DNA from: Mesorhizobium opportunistum WSM2075
GTDB taxonomy: Bacteria > Pseudomonadota > Alphaproteobacteria > Rhizobiales > Rhizobiaceae
Assembly: GCF_000176035.2 (NCBI RefSeq)
Contig: NC_015675.1
Location: 3,166,001 to 3,230,000, forward strand
DNA: 64,000 bases
Direction of reading: 5' to 3'
Positions 36,557-45,135 of this stretch are shown here, one piece after another. Position numbers and translations under genes: made by a program. Under the pieces are notes generated by a model. That model was not told the origin of the DNA. It did no database searches and worked only from the letters and a program-made list of their open reading frames with translations. Each line of letters starts with the position of its first letter. The first letter of the stretch is position 1.

Positions 36557-37193
36557 GGTTTCCTCCGACCTGGATAGAACGTCTCGAAGGCGATCTCGTT
36601 CCGCAGCCTCACGGGGTGCGCGCGGGACGATTTGCACGCGCGTAAGCTGTGGTCGACAGTATGGATCTGCCTCGCTTGCATGGGCGGGAACCGGAACTGT
36701 CGGGCCAATGTCCAGATTTGTCCGCGTCTGTCCTTAACTGCCTGTATCGGCGATCGCCCTGCAGATCGCTGGGTCCGGAACCGAGGATGGTGGTGATGGT
36801 CCAGATCGGGTCCGCGCCCGCTACCGTCATCGCGTCGGACGTGGCTGTCATAGGCTGAGCGGTGAACTTGCATTGCCCCTGTGAGGGCGTCGCCGGAAAC
36901 CGAGGATGAGGCGAGGCTTGCAAGCCCCCGATCACATTGCATTACTGGGCCTTGACCTCATCACCGTCCACGCCAGATCGACCGTGTCGGCTCCGGATCG
37001 GCCGGTGCAGCCGCGTGCGTCGGAGGCGATGAAGGCGCGCGAGGCACCTGACGGGTCGAGGGCGTTCCAAGGTGGAGCGGACCAGAACAGAGCGAGCGCA
37101 AATGGGGCGAGGTCGGACGGCGCATTGTCCCCGGAGCATGGCAAACAGCGCAGGAAAAGGAACCACAAACAAGATCAAGAAAGGAGAAATGCA
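36557..37193. other. 637-base gap before hsp20 without a convincing gene
   Basis: Both strands were read. Short frames exist, for example at 36649-36858, but they lack ribosome sites and show no recognisable motif. No CIRCE palindrome and no ROSE-type thermometer pairing to the AAGGAG of hsp20 could be seen. The last 50 bases are purine-rich and probably the hsp20 leader. Confidence 0.45.
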
Positions 37194-37715
37194 ATGGCCA
37201 TTCGTGATCTCATGCCGTGGAGCCGTGAAGGCAGCCAGGCTCCGACCCTCTTTCGCGACCGCGACCAGGACCCGTTCATGAACCTGCATCGGGAGATGAG
37301 CCGCCTGGTCGACGACATGTTCCGCGGCTTCGATTCGCGGCTTCCGTCCATGGGCAGGTTGTCTTCGTTCGGCGGTGGTTGGCCCAGCGTGGAAATCTCC
37401 GAAACCGACAAGGAGATCCGCGTGACGGCCGAGATACCCGGCATGGAGGAGAAGGACATCGAGGTGTTGCTCGATGACGGCGTCCTGACGTTGCGCGGTG
37501 AAAAACAGGCGGAAACCGACGACAAGGAGCGTCAGTTCTCCGAGCGGTTCTATGGCCGCTTCGAACGTCGCATCCCGCTCGGCTTCGAAGTTGCGGAGGA
37601 TAAGGTTGCGGCCGATTTCCGCAACGGCGTGCTGTCCGTCACCTTGCCGAAAACGGAGAAGGCGCAGAGCAGGACAAAGCGCATACCGATCGGTGGCGGC
37701 AGTACCAAGCACTAG
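37194..37715 (+). CDS. Small heat-shock protein, Hsp20/alpha-crystallin family
   Basis: A 173-residue holdase chaperone. The N-terminal arm (MAIRDLMPWSREGSQAP, then HREMSRLVDDMFRGFDSR) precedes the alpha-crystallin domain WPSVEISETDKEIRVTAEIPGMEEKDIEV, DGVLTLRGEKQ, FERRIPLGFEV and FRNGVLSVTLPK. The C-terminal IPI anchor (RIPIGG) used for oligomer assembly is present. Ribosome site AAGGAG. It keeps unfolded proteins soluble in the cytoplasm under heat stress. Confidence 0.92.
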   Translation: MAIRDLMPWSREGSQAPTLFRDRDQDPFMNLHREMSRLVDDMFRGFDSRLPSMGRLSSFGGGWPSVEISETDKEIRVTAEIPGMEEKDIEVLLDDGVLTLRGEKQAETDDKERQFSERFYGRFERRIPLGFEVAEDKVAADFRNGVLSVTLPKTEKAQSRTKRIPIGGGSTKH

Positions 37716-37803
37716 AATCGGCGGCCGGATTTCGCGCCCGCCGATAGACCCTTGAGAATCCCCCAGCCTTCGGCAACATGGCGTCAAGGCTGGGAGCACC
37801 GGG

Positions 37804-38571
37804 ATGAACGAAGCCATTTCCTCCGTATCGCCGCGCAAGTCCGCGCCGCGCAAGGCGCCGATGGCGCTGACCGAGGCGCTGGTGGCCCGTACAATGCGCG
37901 TTGTCGAGGATGCCGGGCCGACGCCGGGCATGGTCTACATGACCGACGCCGACTATGCGCGATTTCGCGACGAGATCCTGGGCTCGGCACCCGCCGGGCC
38001 GCTGAAACTGTTCGCCTACGGTTCGTTGCTGTGGAAGCCGGCCGGCGAGGTGCGGGGCGGTGAGCGGGCAGTGGCGCGAGGCTGGCACCGGTCGTTCTGC
38101 TTCACGGTGCAGCGCTTTCGCGGCACGCTCGAGCAGCCCGGCCTGATGATGGCGCTCGACCGGGGCGGCCAATGCCAGGGCATGGTGTTCGAGATCGCCG
38201 AGCCTGTAGCCGCCAATCTCGAAGCGCTGCTGCGCCGCGAGATGACCATCCTGCCCGCCGTCAACGTGCCACGCTGGCTGCAGGTGAGAACCGGGGGCGG
38301 GGTGAGCCAGGCGCTCGGCTTCGTCGTCGACCCCGCCAATCCGCGCTATGCCGGCAAGCTCGACAAGCCTGAGATCGCGGCGACGCTCGCCAGGGCTGTC
38401 GGCCATTGGGGCTCGGGGGCCGAGTATCTGTTCGAGACGATCCGCCATCTCGATGCCTGCGGCATCCGCGACCGCAATCTGTGGCAGTTGCAGGAATTGG
38501 TGGCGCAGGAGATCGGGCGCGTCCACGCCGCAGTCCAGGTTCCCGCCGGCCTCTCCAAATCTCCTACTTGA
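37804..38571 (+). CDS. chaC: ChaC-like glutathione-specific gamma-glutamylcyclotransferase
   Basis: The 255-residue protein has a 60-residue N-terminal extension and then the ChaC core: LKLFAYGSLLWKP forming the substrate loop, ARGWHRSFCF, TLEQPGLMMALDRGGQCQGMVFEI, and LEALLRREM containing the catalytic glutamate. ChaC enzymes split glutathione to 5-oxoproline and Cys-Gly in the cytoplasm. It stands 88 bases after hsp20 and just before an ArsR-led operon. Confidence 0.85.
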   Translation: MNEAISSVSPRKSAPRKAPMALTEALVARTMRVVEDAGPTPGMVYMTDADYARFRDEILGSAPAGPLKLFAYGSLLWKPAGEVRGGERAVARGWHRSFCFTVQRFRGTLEQPGLMMALDRGGQCQGMVFEIAEPVAANLEALLRREMTILPAVNVPRWLQVRTGGGVSQALGFVVDPANPRYAGKLDKPEIAATLARAVGHWGSGAEYLFETIRHLDACGIRDRNLWQLQELVAQEIGRVHAAVQVPAGLSKSPT

Positions 38572-38629
38572 CGAACATATATCCCCGCGGTTATACGTCA
38601 ACCAATAGCCAATGGGTTATCGATCACGA

Positions 38630-38953
38630 ATGCCGGACGCTCACGACATGCTCTTCAGGACGCTCGCCGACCCGACCAGGCGGGCGATCTTCGAACGGCT
38701 ATGCCGGCAGGGCGAGCAGACCGTAGGGGCGCTGACGACGCAATCCGGCGTCTCGCAGCCGGCGGTGTCGAAGCACCTTGGCGTGTTGAAACAGGCCGGG
38801 CTGGTGCGCGACCGCCATCAGGGCCGTCAGACGCATTACAGCGCGCAGCTCGGCGCGCTGGCACCGCTGATGGACTGGACGCGCCAGATGGCGGGGTTTT
38901 GGGAAAGCCGGTTCGACGATCTCGAGGATTTGCTCAAAAGGATGGACCAGTGA
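38630..38953 (+). CDS. ArsR-family winged-helix regulator
   Basis: A 107-residue regulator with PDAHDMLFRTLADPTRRAIFERLCRQGEQTVGALTTQSGVSQPAVSKHLGVLKQAG, the ArsR winged helix; no metal-binding cysteine pair is present, so it is of the non-metal type that controls SRPBCC genes. The start at 38630 fits the family; an ATG at 38612 lies inside an AACCAAT-N4-AATGGGTT near-palindrome (38600-38618) that may be its operator. Its TGA overlaps the GTG of the next gene. Confidence 0.85.
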   Translation: MPDAHDMLFRTLADPTRRAIFERLCRQGEQTVGALTTQSGVSQPAVSKHLGVLKQAGLVRDRHQGRQTHYSAQLGALAPLMDWTRQMAGFWESRFDDLEDLLKRMDQ

Positions 38954-39381
38954 ATGAAGCGCCGATGCAAACCCGCACCGTCGTCGTCGAGCGGGAGATT
39001 TCCCATCCGCCCGAGAAACTCTGGCGCGCGCTGACGCAACCACATCTGATCGAGGAGTGGCTGATGAAGAACGATTTCAATCCGGTCGTCGGCCATCGCT
39101 TCAACATCAGCGCCGATTGGGGTGGCGTTCTGGATTGCGAGGTGCTTGCCGTCGAACCGAACAGGACGCTGTCCTACACCTGGAACCTGGCGCATCACGA
39201 CCCAGCCTTCGATCTCAGAAGCGTGGTGACTTTCACGCTCACCCCGACGCCGACGGGAACCCATTTGCGCATGGAGCAAGCCGGCTTCCGGCCCGAGCAG
39301 AGGCGTGCCTATGGCGGCGCCAAGATGGGTTGGCCGCAATCTTTCGAGAAGCTGGAAGAGCTCCTGGCGCGGACAGACTGA
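38950..39381 (+). CDS. SRPBCC (AHSA1-like) domain protein in ArsR operon
   Basis: A 143-residue protein starting at GTG 38950 within the ArsR stop. It has VVVEREISHPPEKLWRALTQPHLIEEWL, FNPVVGHRFNISADWGGVLDCEVLAVEPNRTLSYTW and a C-terminal GWPQSFEKLEELLA helix. ArsR-SRPBCC gene pairs are widespread; the SRPBCC partner may bind a hydrophobic ligand. It is followed by a VOC protein. Confidence 0.87.
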   Translation: MNEAPMQTRTVVVEREISHPPEKLWRALTQPHLIEEWLMKNDFNPVVGHRFNISADWGGVLDCEVLAVEPNRTLSYTWNLAHHDPAFDLRSVVTFTLTPTPTGTHLRMEQAGFRPEQRRAYGGAKMGWPQSFEKLEELLARTD

Positions 39382-39464
39382 GGTCCCCCGGTCAGAACCG
39401 GATTGAAAAGTGAACCTGACTTCAAAGGGTGGCCTTGCCGCCAGCAAAACTGTGGAGAAAGACG

Positions 39465-39857
39465 ATGAAGATCAAATTGACCAGCATCTACGTGGACGAC
39501 CAGGAAAAGGCGCTTGCCTTCTATACCGGTGTGCTCGGCCTGACCAAGAAGGCCGATTTCAGCAACGGGCCGTTCCGCTGGCTGACGGTCGCCTCGGCGG
39601 ACGAGCCCGAGGGCACCGAACTGCAACTGGCGCTCAACGACCAGCCAGCGGCCAAGGCCTACCAGCAGGCGATGTTCGAGCAAGGCCAGCCGGCGGTGAT
39701 GTTCTTCACCGACGACATCAAGGGCGACCACGAGCGCATCGCGGCGAACGGCGGCACGTTCACCATGCCGCCGACCGAGGTGACCGGCTCGACAATCGCC
39801 AAGCTGAACGATGGCTGCGGCAATCTCGTGCAGATCACCCAGTTGGCGCGCTGGTAA
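39465..39857 (+). CDS. VOC (glyoxalase/bleomycin resistance-like) protein
   Basis: A 130-residue single-domain VOC protein: IKLTSIYVDDQEKALAFYTGVLGL, FRWLTVASADEPEGTELQLAL, PAVMFFTDDIKGDHERI, and GNLVQITQLARW. The start ATG 39465 follows GGAGAAAGACG. VOC proteins use a metal site made from paired beta-alpha-beta-beta-beta units; the usual glutamate in the last strand is replaced by Q (LVQITQ), so catalysis is uncertain. Third gene of the ArsR operon. Confidence 0.88.
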   Translation: MKIKLTSIYVDDQEKALAFYTGVLGLTKKADFSNGPFRWLTVASADEPEGTELQLALNDQPAAKAYQQAMFEQGQPAVMFFTDDIKGDHERIAANGGTFTMPPTEVTGSTIAKLNDGCGNLVQITQLARW

Positions 39858-39894
39858 GGCGTCCTATTTCACGCGTTTTTCAAGGGAGGTAATC

Positions 39895-40116
39895 TTGGAC
39901 TGGAGCAAATGGATCAGGCAAACGCATCGCTGGTTGTCGATCATCTTCACGGCAACCGTCGTCGCCAACTTCGTCACCATGGCGTTCGGGCAGCCGCCTG
40001 CCTGGGTGGTCTATTCGCCACTCCCGCCGCTCTTCCTTTTGCTGTTCAGCGGCCTCTATATGTTCGTGCTGCCCTATGTTGCTAAGACGCGCAGCGTGCA
40101 GCGTGCCATCGGATAG
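39895..40116 (+). CDS. Small two-helix membrane protein, 73 aa
   Basis: Begins at a TTG behind GGGAGGTAATC. After a short amphipathic start (DWSKWIRQTHRWLS) come two membrane helices, IIFTATVVANFVTMAFG and PPLFLLLFSGLYMFVLPYVA, with a basic C-terminus. It sits 37 bases after the VOC gene and 23 before a DUF1801 gene, so it is probably in the operon. No family recognised. Confidence 0.7.
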   Translation: MDWSKWIRQTHRWLSIIFTATVVANFVTMAFGQPPAWVVYSPLPPLFLLLFSGLYMFVLPYVAKTRSVQRAIG

Positions 40117-40139
40117 GCCAGCGAACAAGACAGGAAGGC

Positions 40140-40571
40140 ATGGCAAAGTCGACCAAACCCGCAAAGGCTGAGCCGAAGCTGCTTTCGGGCGGCAACCCGC
40201 AGATCGCCAAGGGTTGTGGCGACGCTCCGGTGCAGGCCTACATCGCGGCCATGCCGGGCTGGAAGCGCGAGGTGGGAGAGCGCCTCGATGCGCTCATCGA
40301 GCGCGCGGTGCCCGGCGTGCACAAGGCCGTCAAATGGAACTCGCCGTTCTACGGCGTCGAAGGCGAGGGTTGGTTCCTGAGCTTTCACTGCTTCACCCGT
40401 TACATCAAGGTAGCCTTCTTCCGCGGCCTGTCGCTCGATCCGGTGCCACCGGGCGAATCCAAGAGCAAGGACACGCGTTATCTCGACATCCATGAGGACG
40501 ATGCGTTCGACGAGGCCCAATTCAGCGCCTGGGTGAAGCAGGCCAGCCAATTGCCTGGCGAGCGCATGTGA
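40140..40571 (+). CDS. DUF1801 protein, first of two
   Basis: A 143-residue protein with the YdhG/DUF1801 pattern WKREVGERLDALIERAVPGVHKAVKWNSPFYG and FCFTRYIKVAFFRG. The N-terminus is lysine-rich. This fold is related to the iron-sulfur-like frataxin-type surface but its function is unknown. It is followed 93 bases later by a second, diverged DUF1801 gene. Confidence 0.82.
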   Translation: MAKSTKPAKAEPKLLSGGNPQIAKGCGDAPVQAYIAAMPGWKREVGERLDALIERAVPGVHKAVKWNSPFYGVEGEGWFLSFHCFTRYIKVAFFRGLSLDPVPPGESKSKDTRYLDIHEDDAFDEAQFSAWVKQASQLPGERM

Positions 40572-40664
40572 GTGCTCCAGGGTGTTCTACGCAATTGCGG
40601 ACGCAAAACCGCTGCACACTTTGCCGGGATTGCTCTATCCATCGAAGCTCGGAGGAGAAACGAC

Positions 40665-41069
40665 ATGACAGACACCGAAATGCAGGACGGCAAATCTCCA
40701 TCCCAGCTGATAGACGGCAGGATCGAGGAACTCGGCGACTGGCGCGGCGAGATGCTCGGCCGGCTGCGCGCCCTGATCCGGCAAACCGATCCCCAGGTGG
40801 TCGAGACGTGGAAATGGCGCGGTGTCCCTGTGTGGGAACATGACGGCATCATCTGCACCGGCGAGACCTACAAGAGCCTCGTCAAACTGACCTTCGCCAA
40901 GGGGGCTGCACTGCCCGATCCGACGCGCCTGTTCAACTCCAGTCTCGAAGGCAATACACGGCGTGCCATTGACTTCCAGAAAGGCGAGGAAGTGGACGAG
41001 GAGGCATTCAAGGCACTCGTGCGCGCGGCGATCGCCTTGAACAAGTCCAAGGCCACAGCCAAACGCTAG
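40665..41069 (+). CDS. DUF1801 protein, second of two
   Basis: A 134-residue protein with GDWRGEMLGRLRALIRQTDPQVVETWKWRGVPVWEHDGIICTGETYKSLVKLTF and EEAFKALVRAAIALN, the DUF1801 pattern. Start ATG 40665 is fixed by GGAGGAGAAACGAC. It is only distantly similar to the preceding copy (VETWKWRG versus HKAVKWNS), so they are old paralogues. Last gene of the ArsR-led run. Confidence 0.82.
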   Translation: MTDTEMQDGKSPSQLIDGRIEELGDWRGEMLGRLRALIRQTDPQVVETWKWRGVPVWEHDGIICTGETYKSLVKLTFAKGAALPDPTRLFNSSLEGNTRRAIDFQKGEEVDEEAFKALVRAAIALNKSKATAKR

Positions 41070-41169
41070 AGATTTCGATCCGGGCTGAATCAGAATCCGG
41101 CTCTATCCCTTTGTTCGGACGGTGTTTTCCAAAGCCGGATGGTGTCTCCAAGCGCGTGGGGAGGGGCCG

Positions 41170-43152
41170 TCATCCGTCCCGCAGCCACACCAGCATCTCG
41201 CCAGGCTCACGGTTGTCCCAGGCGAAATAGGGGATGGCGGTCAGCCGCGTCTCGACGCTTGCTGGCGGCTTCGAGCGGTAGAGCCCGTCCTGCCAGCCGG
41301 CGTCGGCTTGTGCCGTGGCTGAAAGCGTCACCACGCCGCCGAGAAGCCCGGGCTGATCATGCGCCTCTATATCTGCCGTGCGTGGCAGAGCGAGACGGTG
41401 CAGCCGGGTCTCATTGTCCGTCGCCTCGACGCAGTAGATCAGCGGTCCGCGCGACAGCGCGACGCGGCCGGCATCCTGCTTGACCTCGGGATTGGCGTAG
41501 AGCCGCTCGATCGGCATTTCGAGATCGAGCCGGACGCTGTCGCCCTTCTTCCAGACACGCCGGATCGCGGCATAACCGTCGCTGGTCATCCCGGCAAGTT
41601 CGACCGTCTCGCCGTTGATCTGAAGCGTCGCGCTGGAACTCCAACCCGGCACCCGCAGGTGAAGGGTGAACTCCACTGGCGCCTGCGGTTCGAGCGTGAT
41701 CTCGACGGCGCCGTCCCAGGGATAGCGGCTCGCCTGCGTCAGGCTGACCGGCGTGCCCGCAATCTCGAAGCGGGCTGTCGAGTCGCCGTAGAGATGAACG
41801 GCAAGTGCGTCGTCCGCCAGGCTGTAGAAATAGCTGCCAATGGAAGCCACCATGCGCCCGACATTGGGCGGACAGCACGGGCAGCGGTGCCATTTCCATC
41901 TGTTGTGCCGGCCCCGGCTTTCCAGCGGATTCTCGTAGAAGAACAGCGAGCCGTCGAGCGACAGACCCGAGATCGAACCGTTGTAGAGCGCGCGCTCCAT
42001 CATGTCGGCATAGCGCCTGTTCGGTCCCATGCCGAGCATGCGGCTCGCCCAGAACACCAGGCCGACCGCCGCGCAGGTCTCGGCATAGGCGCTCTCGTTG
42101 GGCAGGTCGTAGTCGCTGGTGAAACCCTCATTGTGCGCCGACGGTCCAAGCCCGCCGGTGATGTAGAGGTTTTTCGTGGTGAGATCGTCCCACAACCGGT
42201 CGAGCGCCACCCGCAGCGTGTCGTCGCCATATTCGGTGGCGATGTCGGCCATGCCCGAATAGAGGTACATGGCCCGCACCGCATGGCCGACGACCTTGTC
42301 CTGCTCGCGCACCGGAATGTGCGACTGATTGTACTCGTAGGTCTTGAAATGATAGGCTTTCGGGTCGGCGCCGCGGGCGCGCGCTTCCTCGTCGAAATAA
42401 TGCGGCTGCTGGCCGCGCTGGTCGATGAAGTATTTCGCCAGCTCCATATATTTTTGCTCGCCCGTCACCCGCGCCAGCTTGACCAGAGCCAGCTCGACCT
42501 CCTCATGGCCGCAATAGCCCTTTTTCTTGCCGGGCTCGGGTCCGAGCACCGAGGCGATGTGGTCGGCATAGCGGCACATGATGTCGAGCAGCTTGCGCTT
42601 GCCCGTCGCCTGGTAGTAGGCAACCGCACCCTCGATCAGGTGCCCGGCGCAATAGAGTTCGTGGCAGTCGCGCAGGTTTGTCCAGCGCTTGCCGGGCTGG
42701 ATGCGTTGGTACCAACTGGAGAGATAGCCGTCCTCTTGCTGGAGCTTGCCATACATATCGATGACGGCGTCGATCTTCTTCTCCAGCTCTGGGTTCTTGC
42801 GCCGGTAAAGCGAATAGGCCGCGGTCTCGATCGTCTTGCCGAGATCGGAATCCCAAAACATCTGCGTGGTGACCGTCGAACCGGTGAACTCGGCGCCCTG
42901 GCGGTCCGCTTCGTCGGGCGAGGGCGAGTGGAACGGAATGACGACGCCGGGCGAGGGGCGGTCCGGGTCGATCTGCTCCAGCATCCGGGCTTCGACGCAG
43001 CGATTGTAGAGAATATTGGCGGTGCGCGTCGCCACCGCGTCGGCGCGGTCGCCCCAGAAGCCGTGCACGTCGACCTGCGGCACCGGCAACGGGCGGAAGG
43101 CGAGCTTGGGTTTTCTCGTTGCGGCGGGCCGCGGGGATGGCGATGCGGTCAT
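41170..43152 (-). CDS. GH127-family beta-L-arabinofuranosidase-like glycoside hydrolase
   Basis: A 660-residue enzyme with the (alpha/alpha)6 barrel of GH127 and C-terminal beta domains. The zinc-cysteine active site known from HypBA1 is visible: glutamate 358 and cysteine 360 in AETCAAVG, and C426 and C427 in HRCPCCPPNVGR. Other marks are QEDGYLSSWYQ, HELYCAGHLIEGAVAYY and ITGGLGPSAHNEGF. No signal peptide, so it acts in the cytoplasm on an imported oligosaccharide or glycoside. It is the last gene of a LacI-binding protein-permease operon, 22 bases after the permease. Confidence 0.9.
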   Translation of the reverse strand: MTASPSPRPAATRKPKLAFRPLPVPQVDVHGFWGDRADAVATRTANILYNRCVEARMLEQIDPDRPSPGVVIPFHSPSPDEADRQGAEFTGSTVTTQMFWDSDLGKTIETAAYSLYRRKNPELEKKIDAVIDMYGKLQQEDGYLSSWYQRIQPGKRWTNLRDCHELYCAGHLIEGAVAYYQATGKRKLLDIMCRYADHIASVLGPEPGKKKGYCGHEEVELALVKLARVTGEQKYMELAKYFIDQRGQQPHYFDEEARARGADPKAYHFKTYEYNQSHIPVREQDKVVGHAVRAMYLYSGMADIATEYGDDTLRVALDRLWDDLTTKNLYITGGLGPSAHNEGFTSDYDLPNESAYAETCAAVGLVFWASRMLGMGPNRRYADMMERALYNGSISGLSLDGSLFFYENPLESRGRHNRWKWHRCPCCPPNVGRMVASIGSYFYSLADDALAVHLYGDSTARFEIAGTPVSLTQASRYPWDGAVEITLEPQAPVEFTLHLRVPGWSSSATLQINGETVELAGMTSDGYAAIRRVWKKGDSVRLDLEMPIERLYANPEVKQDAGRVALSRGPLIYCVEATDNETRLHRLALPRTADIEAHDQPGLLGGVVTLSATAQADAGWQDGLYRSKPPASVETRLTAIPYFAWDNREPGEMLVWLRDG

Positions 43153-43174
43153 GAACTGGACTCCATTTGGTCGA

Positions 43175-44032
43175 TTATTTGACGGCCCCGGCCATCAGGC
43201 CGCGGATGTAGAAGCGTTGCAGAGCGAGGAAGAGGATCAGGCACGGCACCATCATCACGGTGACGCCCGCCTGCACGGCACCCCAGTCGATGGCGCCGAA
43301 GCGGCCCGACTGAAGCGCCGTCATCATTACCGGCAGCGTGAATTTGGACTGGTCGGTCATCAGCACGAGGGCTGCGAGGAACTCGTTCCAGGCGCCGAGA
43401 AAGGCAAACAGCGCGATGGTGACGACGCCCGGCCAGACCAGCGGCAGCATCACCTTGACCAGCATGGTGGCGTTGCCGGCGCCGTCCATGCGGGCGGCCT
43501 CCTCGATCTCGCGTGGCACCGCGTCGAAGGCGTTGCGCATCATGAAGATCGAGAACGGCAGTTGCAGCGTCACATAGACGCCGACCAGCCCGGTCAGCGT
43601 GTTGTGCAGGCCAAGCTTGGTCAGCACCAGGAAGATTGGCGTCAGGATCGACTGGAACGGGATCATGATCGTCGACAGGATGAGGACGAAGAACAGGTCC
43701 TTGAGCGGAAAGCGGAAGCGCGAGAAGCCGTAGCCGGCCAAGACGCTGACGATGACCGACAGTAGGACGGTCATCACCGAGACGTAGATGCTGTTCTGCG
43801 CCGAGGCCCACAGGCCGTCGCCGAAGGAGTTGAGCGTGGCGTAGTTTTCGAGTGAGAAGCCTGTGGTCGGCCATGGCGGCAGCGGCGGCAGGCGTGCTTC
43901 GGCGGCCGGCTTGAAGGCCGACAGCACGGTCCACACGATCGGCGCCAAGAACAGCACCGAAGCGATGATGCCGGTGGAATGCCTGGCCAAGCGGGCGGCG
44001 AGCTTGCCTCGGGCTGATATTGCCTGCGCCAT
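43175..44032 (-). CDS. Sugar ABC transporter permease, MalG type
   Basis: A 285-residue permease with six helices and the ATPase-docking EAA loop REIEEAARMDGAGNATMLVKVMLPL. Its ATG overlaps the stop of the MalF-type gene by ATGA, so the two are coupled. The C-terminus ends with the usual FYIRGLMAGAVK. No ATPase gene is in this operon; a shared MsmK-like ATPase elsewhere is probably used. Confidence 0.92.
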   Translation of the reverse strand: MAQAISARGKLAARLARHSTGIIASVLFLAPIVWTVLSAFKPAAEARLPPLPPWPTTGFSLENYATLNSFGDGLWASAQNSIYVSVMTVLLSVIVSVLAGYGFSRFRFPLKDLFFVLILSTIMIPFQSILTPIFLVLTKLGLHNTLTGLVGVYVTLQLPFSIFMMRNAFDAVPREIEEAARMDGAGNATMLVKVMLPLVWPGVVTIALFAFLGAWNEFLAALVLMTDQSKFTLPVMMTALQSGRFGAIDWGAVQAGVTVMMVPCLILFLALQRFYIRGLMAGAVK

Positions 44033-44961
44033 CAGTCGAGCCCTTCCGGCTTGCGCAGCAGCCAGAGCTGGATGAGGCTGAGCGCCACCAGGATCACCAG
44101 CAGCACCATGGACAGTGCGGCGCCATAGCCGAGCTTGAACGAGACGAAGGACTGGTTGAAGATCCAGTAGACCGCCGTCAGCGTCTGGTTGCGCGGACCG
44201 CCGCGCAGGATGATGTAGAACTGGTCGAAGGCGAGGATGGAGCCGGCGACCGACAGGATCAGCGCCAGCGCGAGCGTGCGGCGCATCAGCGGCAGGGTGA
44301 TCGCGCGGAAGCGGGCGAACGGCCCGGCGCCATCGATGACGGCCGCCTCCTGCAGATCCTGCGGGATCGATTGCAGGCCGGTCATCAGGATGATCATGGT
44401 GAAGCCGGCGACCTTCCACACGACCATGGCGATGATCGACCAGAAGGCCGGCTGGAAGGTGGCCAGAAGGTTGAACTTCTTGTCGATCAGGCCGAGCGCG
44501 TAGGCGGCCGGGCTGAACAGGCCGGAATCGACGTTCAAGAGCCACGACCAGAGCAGGCTCGCCGAGGCAAAGCCGACGACCGCCGGCATGAAGAAGGCGG
44601 TCCGGTAGAGGTTGGTCAGCGGCCGCGGTCTTTCGATGAAGATCGCCAGCGGAAAGGCAATGACGAAGATCGCGATGGTGACGATGACGGTGTAGTAGCC
44701 GGTGAATTTGAGCGCGTTCCAGAACCTGGTGTCGCGCAGGATCGCGAAATAGTTGTCGAGGCCGATGAAGGAGTGCTCGCCCATCAACGGCCAGTTGTGC
44801 AGCGACATCCACGCCGTCATGCCGAGCGGGATGACGAAGAACACCATCACCAACGCCACGGCCGGCGCGACGTAGATGAGGCCAATCCATTGCCGGCGCC
44901 CGGCGCCGACCAGTTTTCGGGCGCGGGACGGGGCGGTGGTGGGTGTGGCGATGGTTGTCAT
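44032..44961 (-). CDS. Sugar ABC transporter permease, MalF type
   Basis: A 309-residue permease: a short cytoplasmic start (MTTIATPTTAPSRARK), six helices, and the EAA loop PQDLQEAAVIDGAGPFARFRAITLPLM. The ATG at 44961 follows AAGGAACAGCC and removes a false N-terminal extension that would run into the palindromic element upstream. It forms the channel with the MalG-type protein. Confidence 0.92.
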   Translation of the reverse strand: MTTIATPTTAPSRARKLVGAGRRQWIGLIYVAPAVALVMVFFVIPLGMTAWMSLHNWPLMGEHSFIGLDNYFAILRDTRFWNALKFTGYYTVIVTIAIFVIAFPLAIFIERPRPLTNLYRTAFFMPAVVGFASASLLWSWLLNVDSGLFSPAAYALGLIDKKFNLLATFQPAFWSIIAMVVWKVAGFTMIILMTGLQSIPQDLQEAAVIDGAGPFARFRAITLPLMRRTLALALILSVAGSILAFDQFYIILRGGPRNQTLTAVYWIFNQSFVSFKLGYGAALSMVLLVILVALSLIQLWLLRKPEGLD

Positions 44962-44980
44962 GGCTGTTCCTTGGCGCTTC

Positions 44981-45126
44981 GTCCCCCTCCCCCTCGAGGG
45001 GAGGGTCCGGCCGAAGGCCCGGGGGTGGGGTCCTCTCCGCAACGCGCCGACGAAAAAGACCGTCGAGCACTGCCGAGACGACCCCGCCCGGACCTGCGGT
45101 CCGACCTCCCCTCGAGGGGGAGGTGA
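44981..45126. repeat. 146-bp palindromic element inside the sugar operon
   Basis: CCCTCCCCCTCGAGGGGAGG near 44984 pairs with CCTCCCCTCGAGGGGGAGG ending near 45123; within, GGTCCGGCC and CGGGGGTGGGGTC find partners GGACCTGCGGTCC and GACCCCGCCCGG-like sequence. It lies between the binding-protein stop and the MalF start. In this position a stable RNA fold can protect the upstream binding-protein message and lower permease expression, as in other binding-protein operons. Confidence 0.7.
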
Positions 45127-45135
45127 GGTTGGCGC

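Noticed and set aside
36649..36858. 69-codon plus-strand frame in the gap before hsp20
   Set aside because: No ribosome site, no hydrophobic or domain pattern, and codon positions look random.
36900..37193. Possible heat-shock promoter or ROSE thermometer before hsp20
   Set aside because: CTTGACC at 36951 lacks a matching -10, and no sequence pairs with the AAGGAG ribosome site in the ROSE manner.
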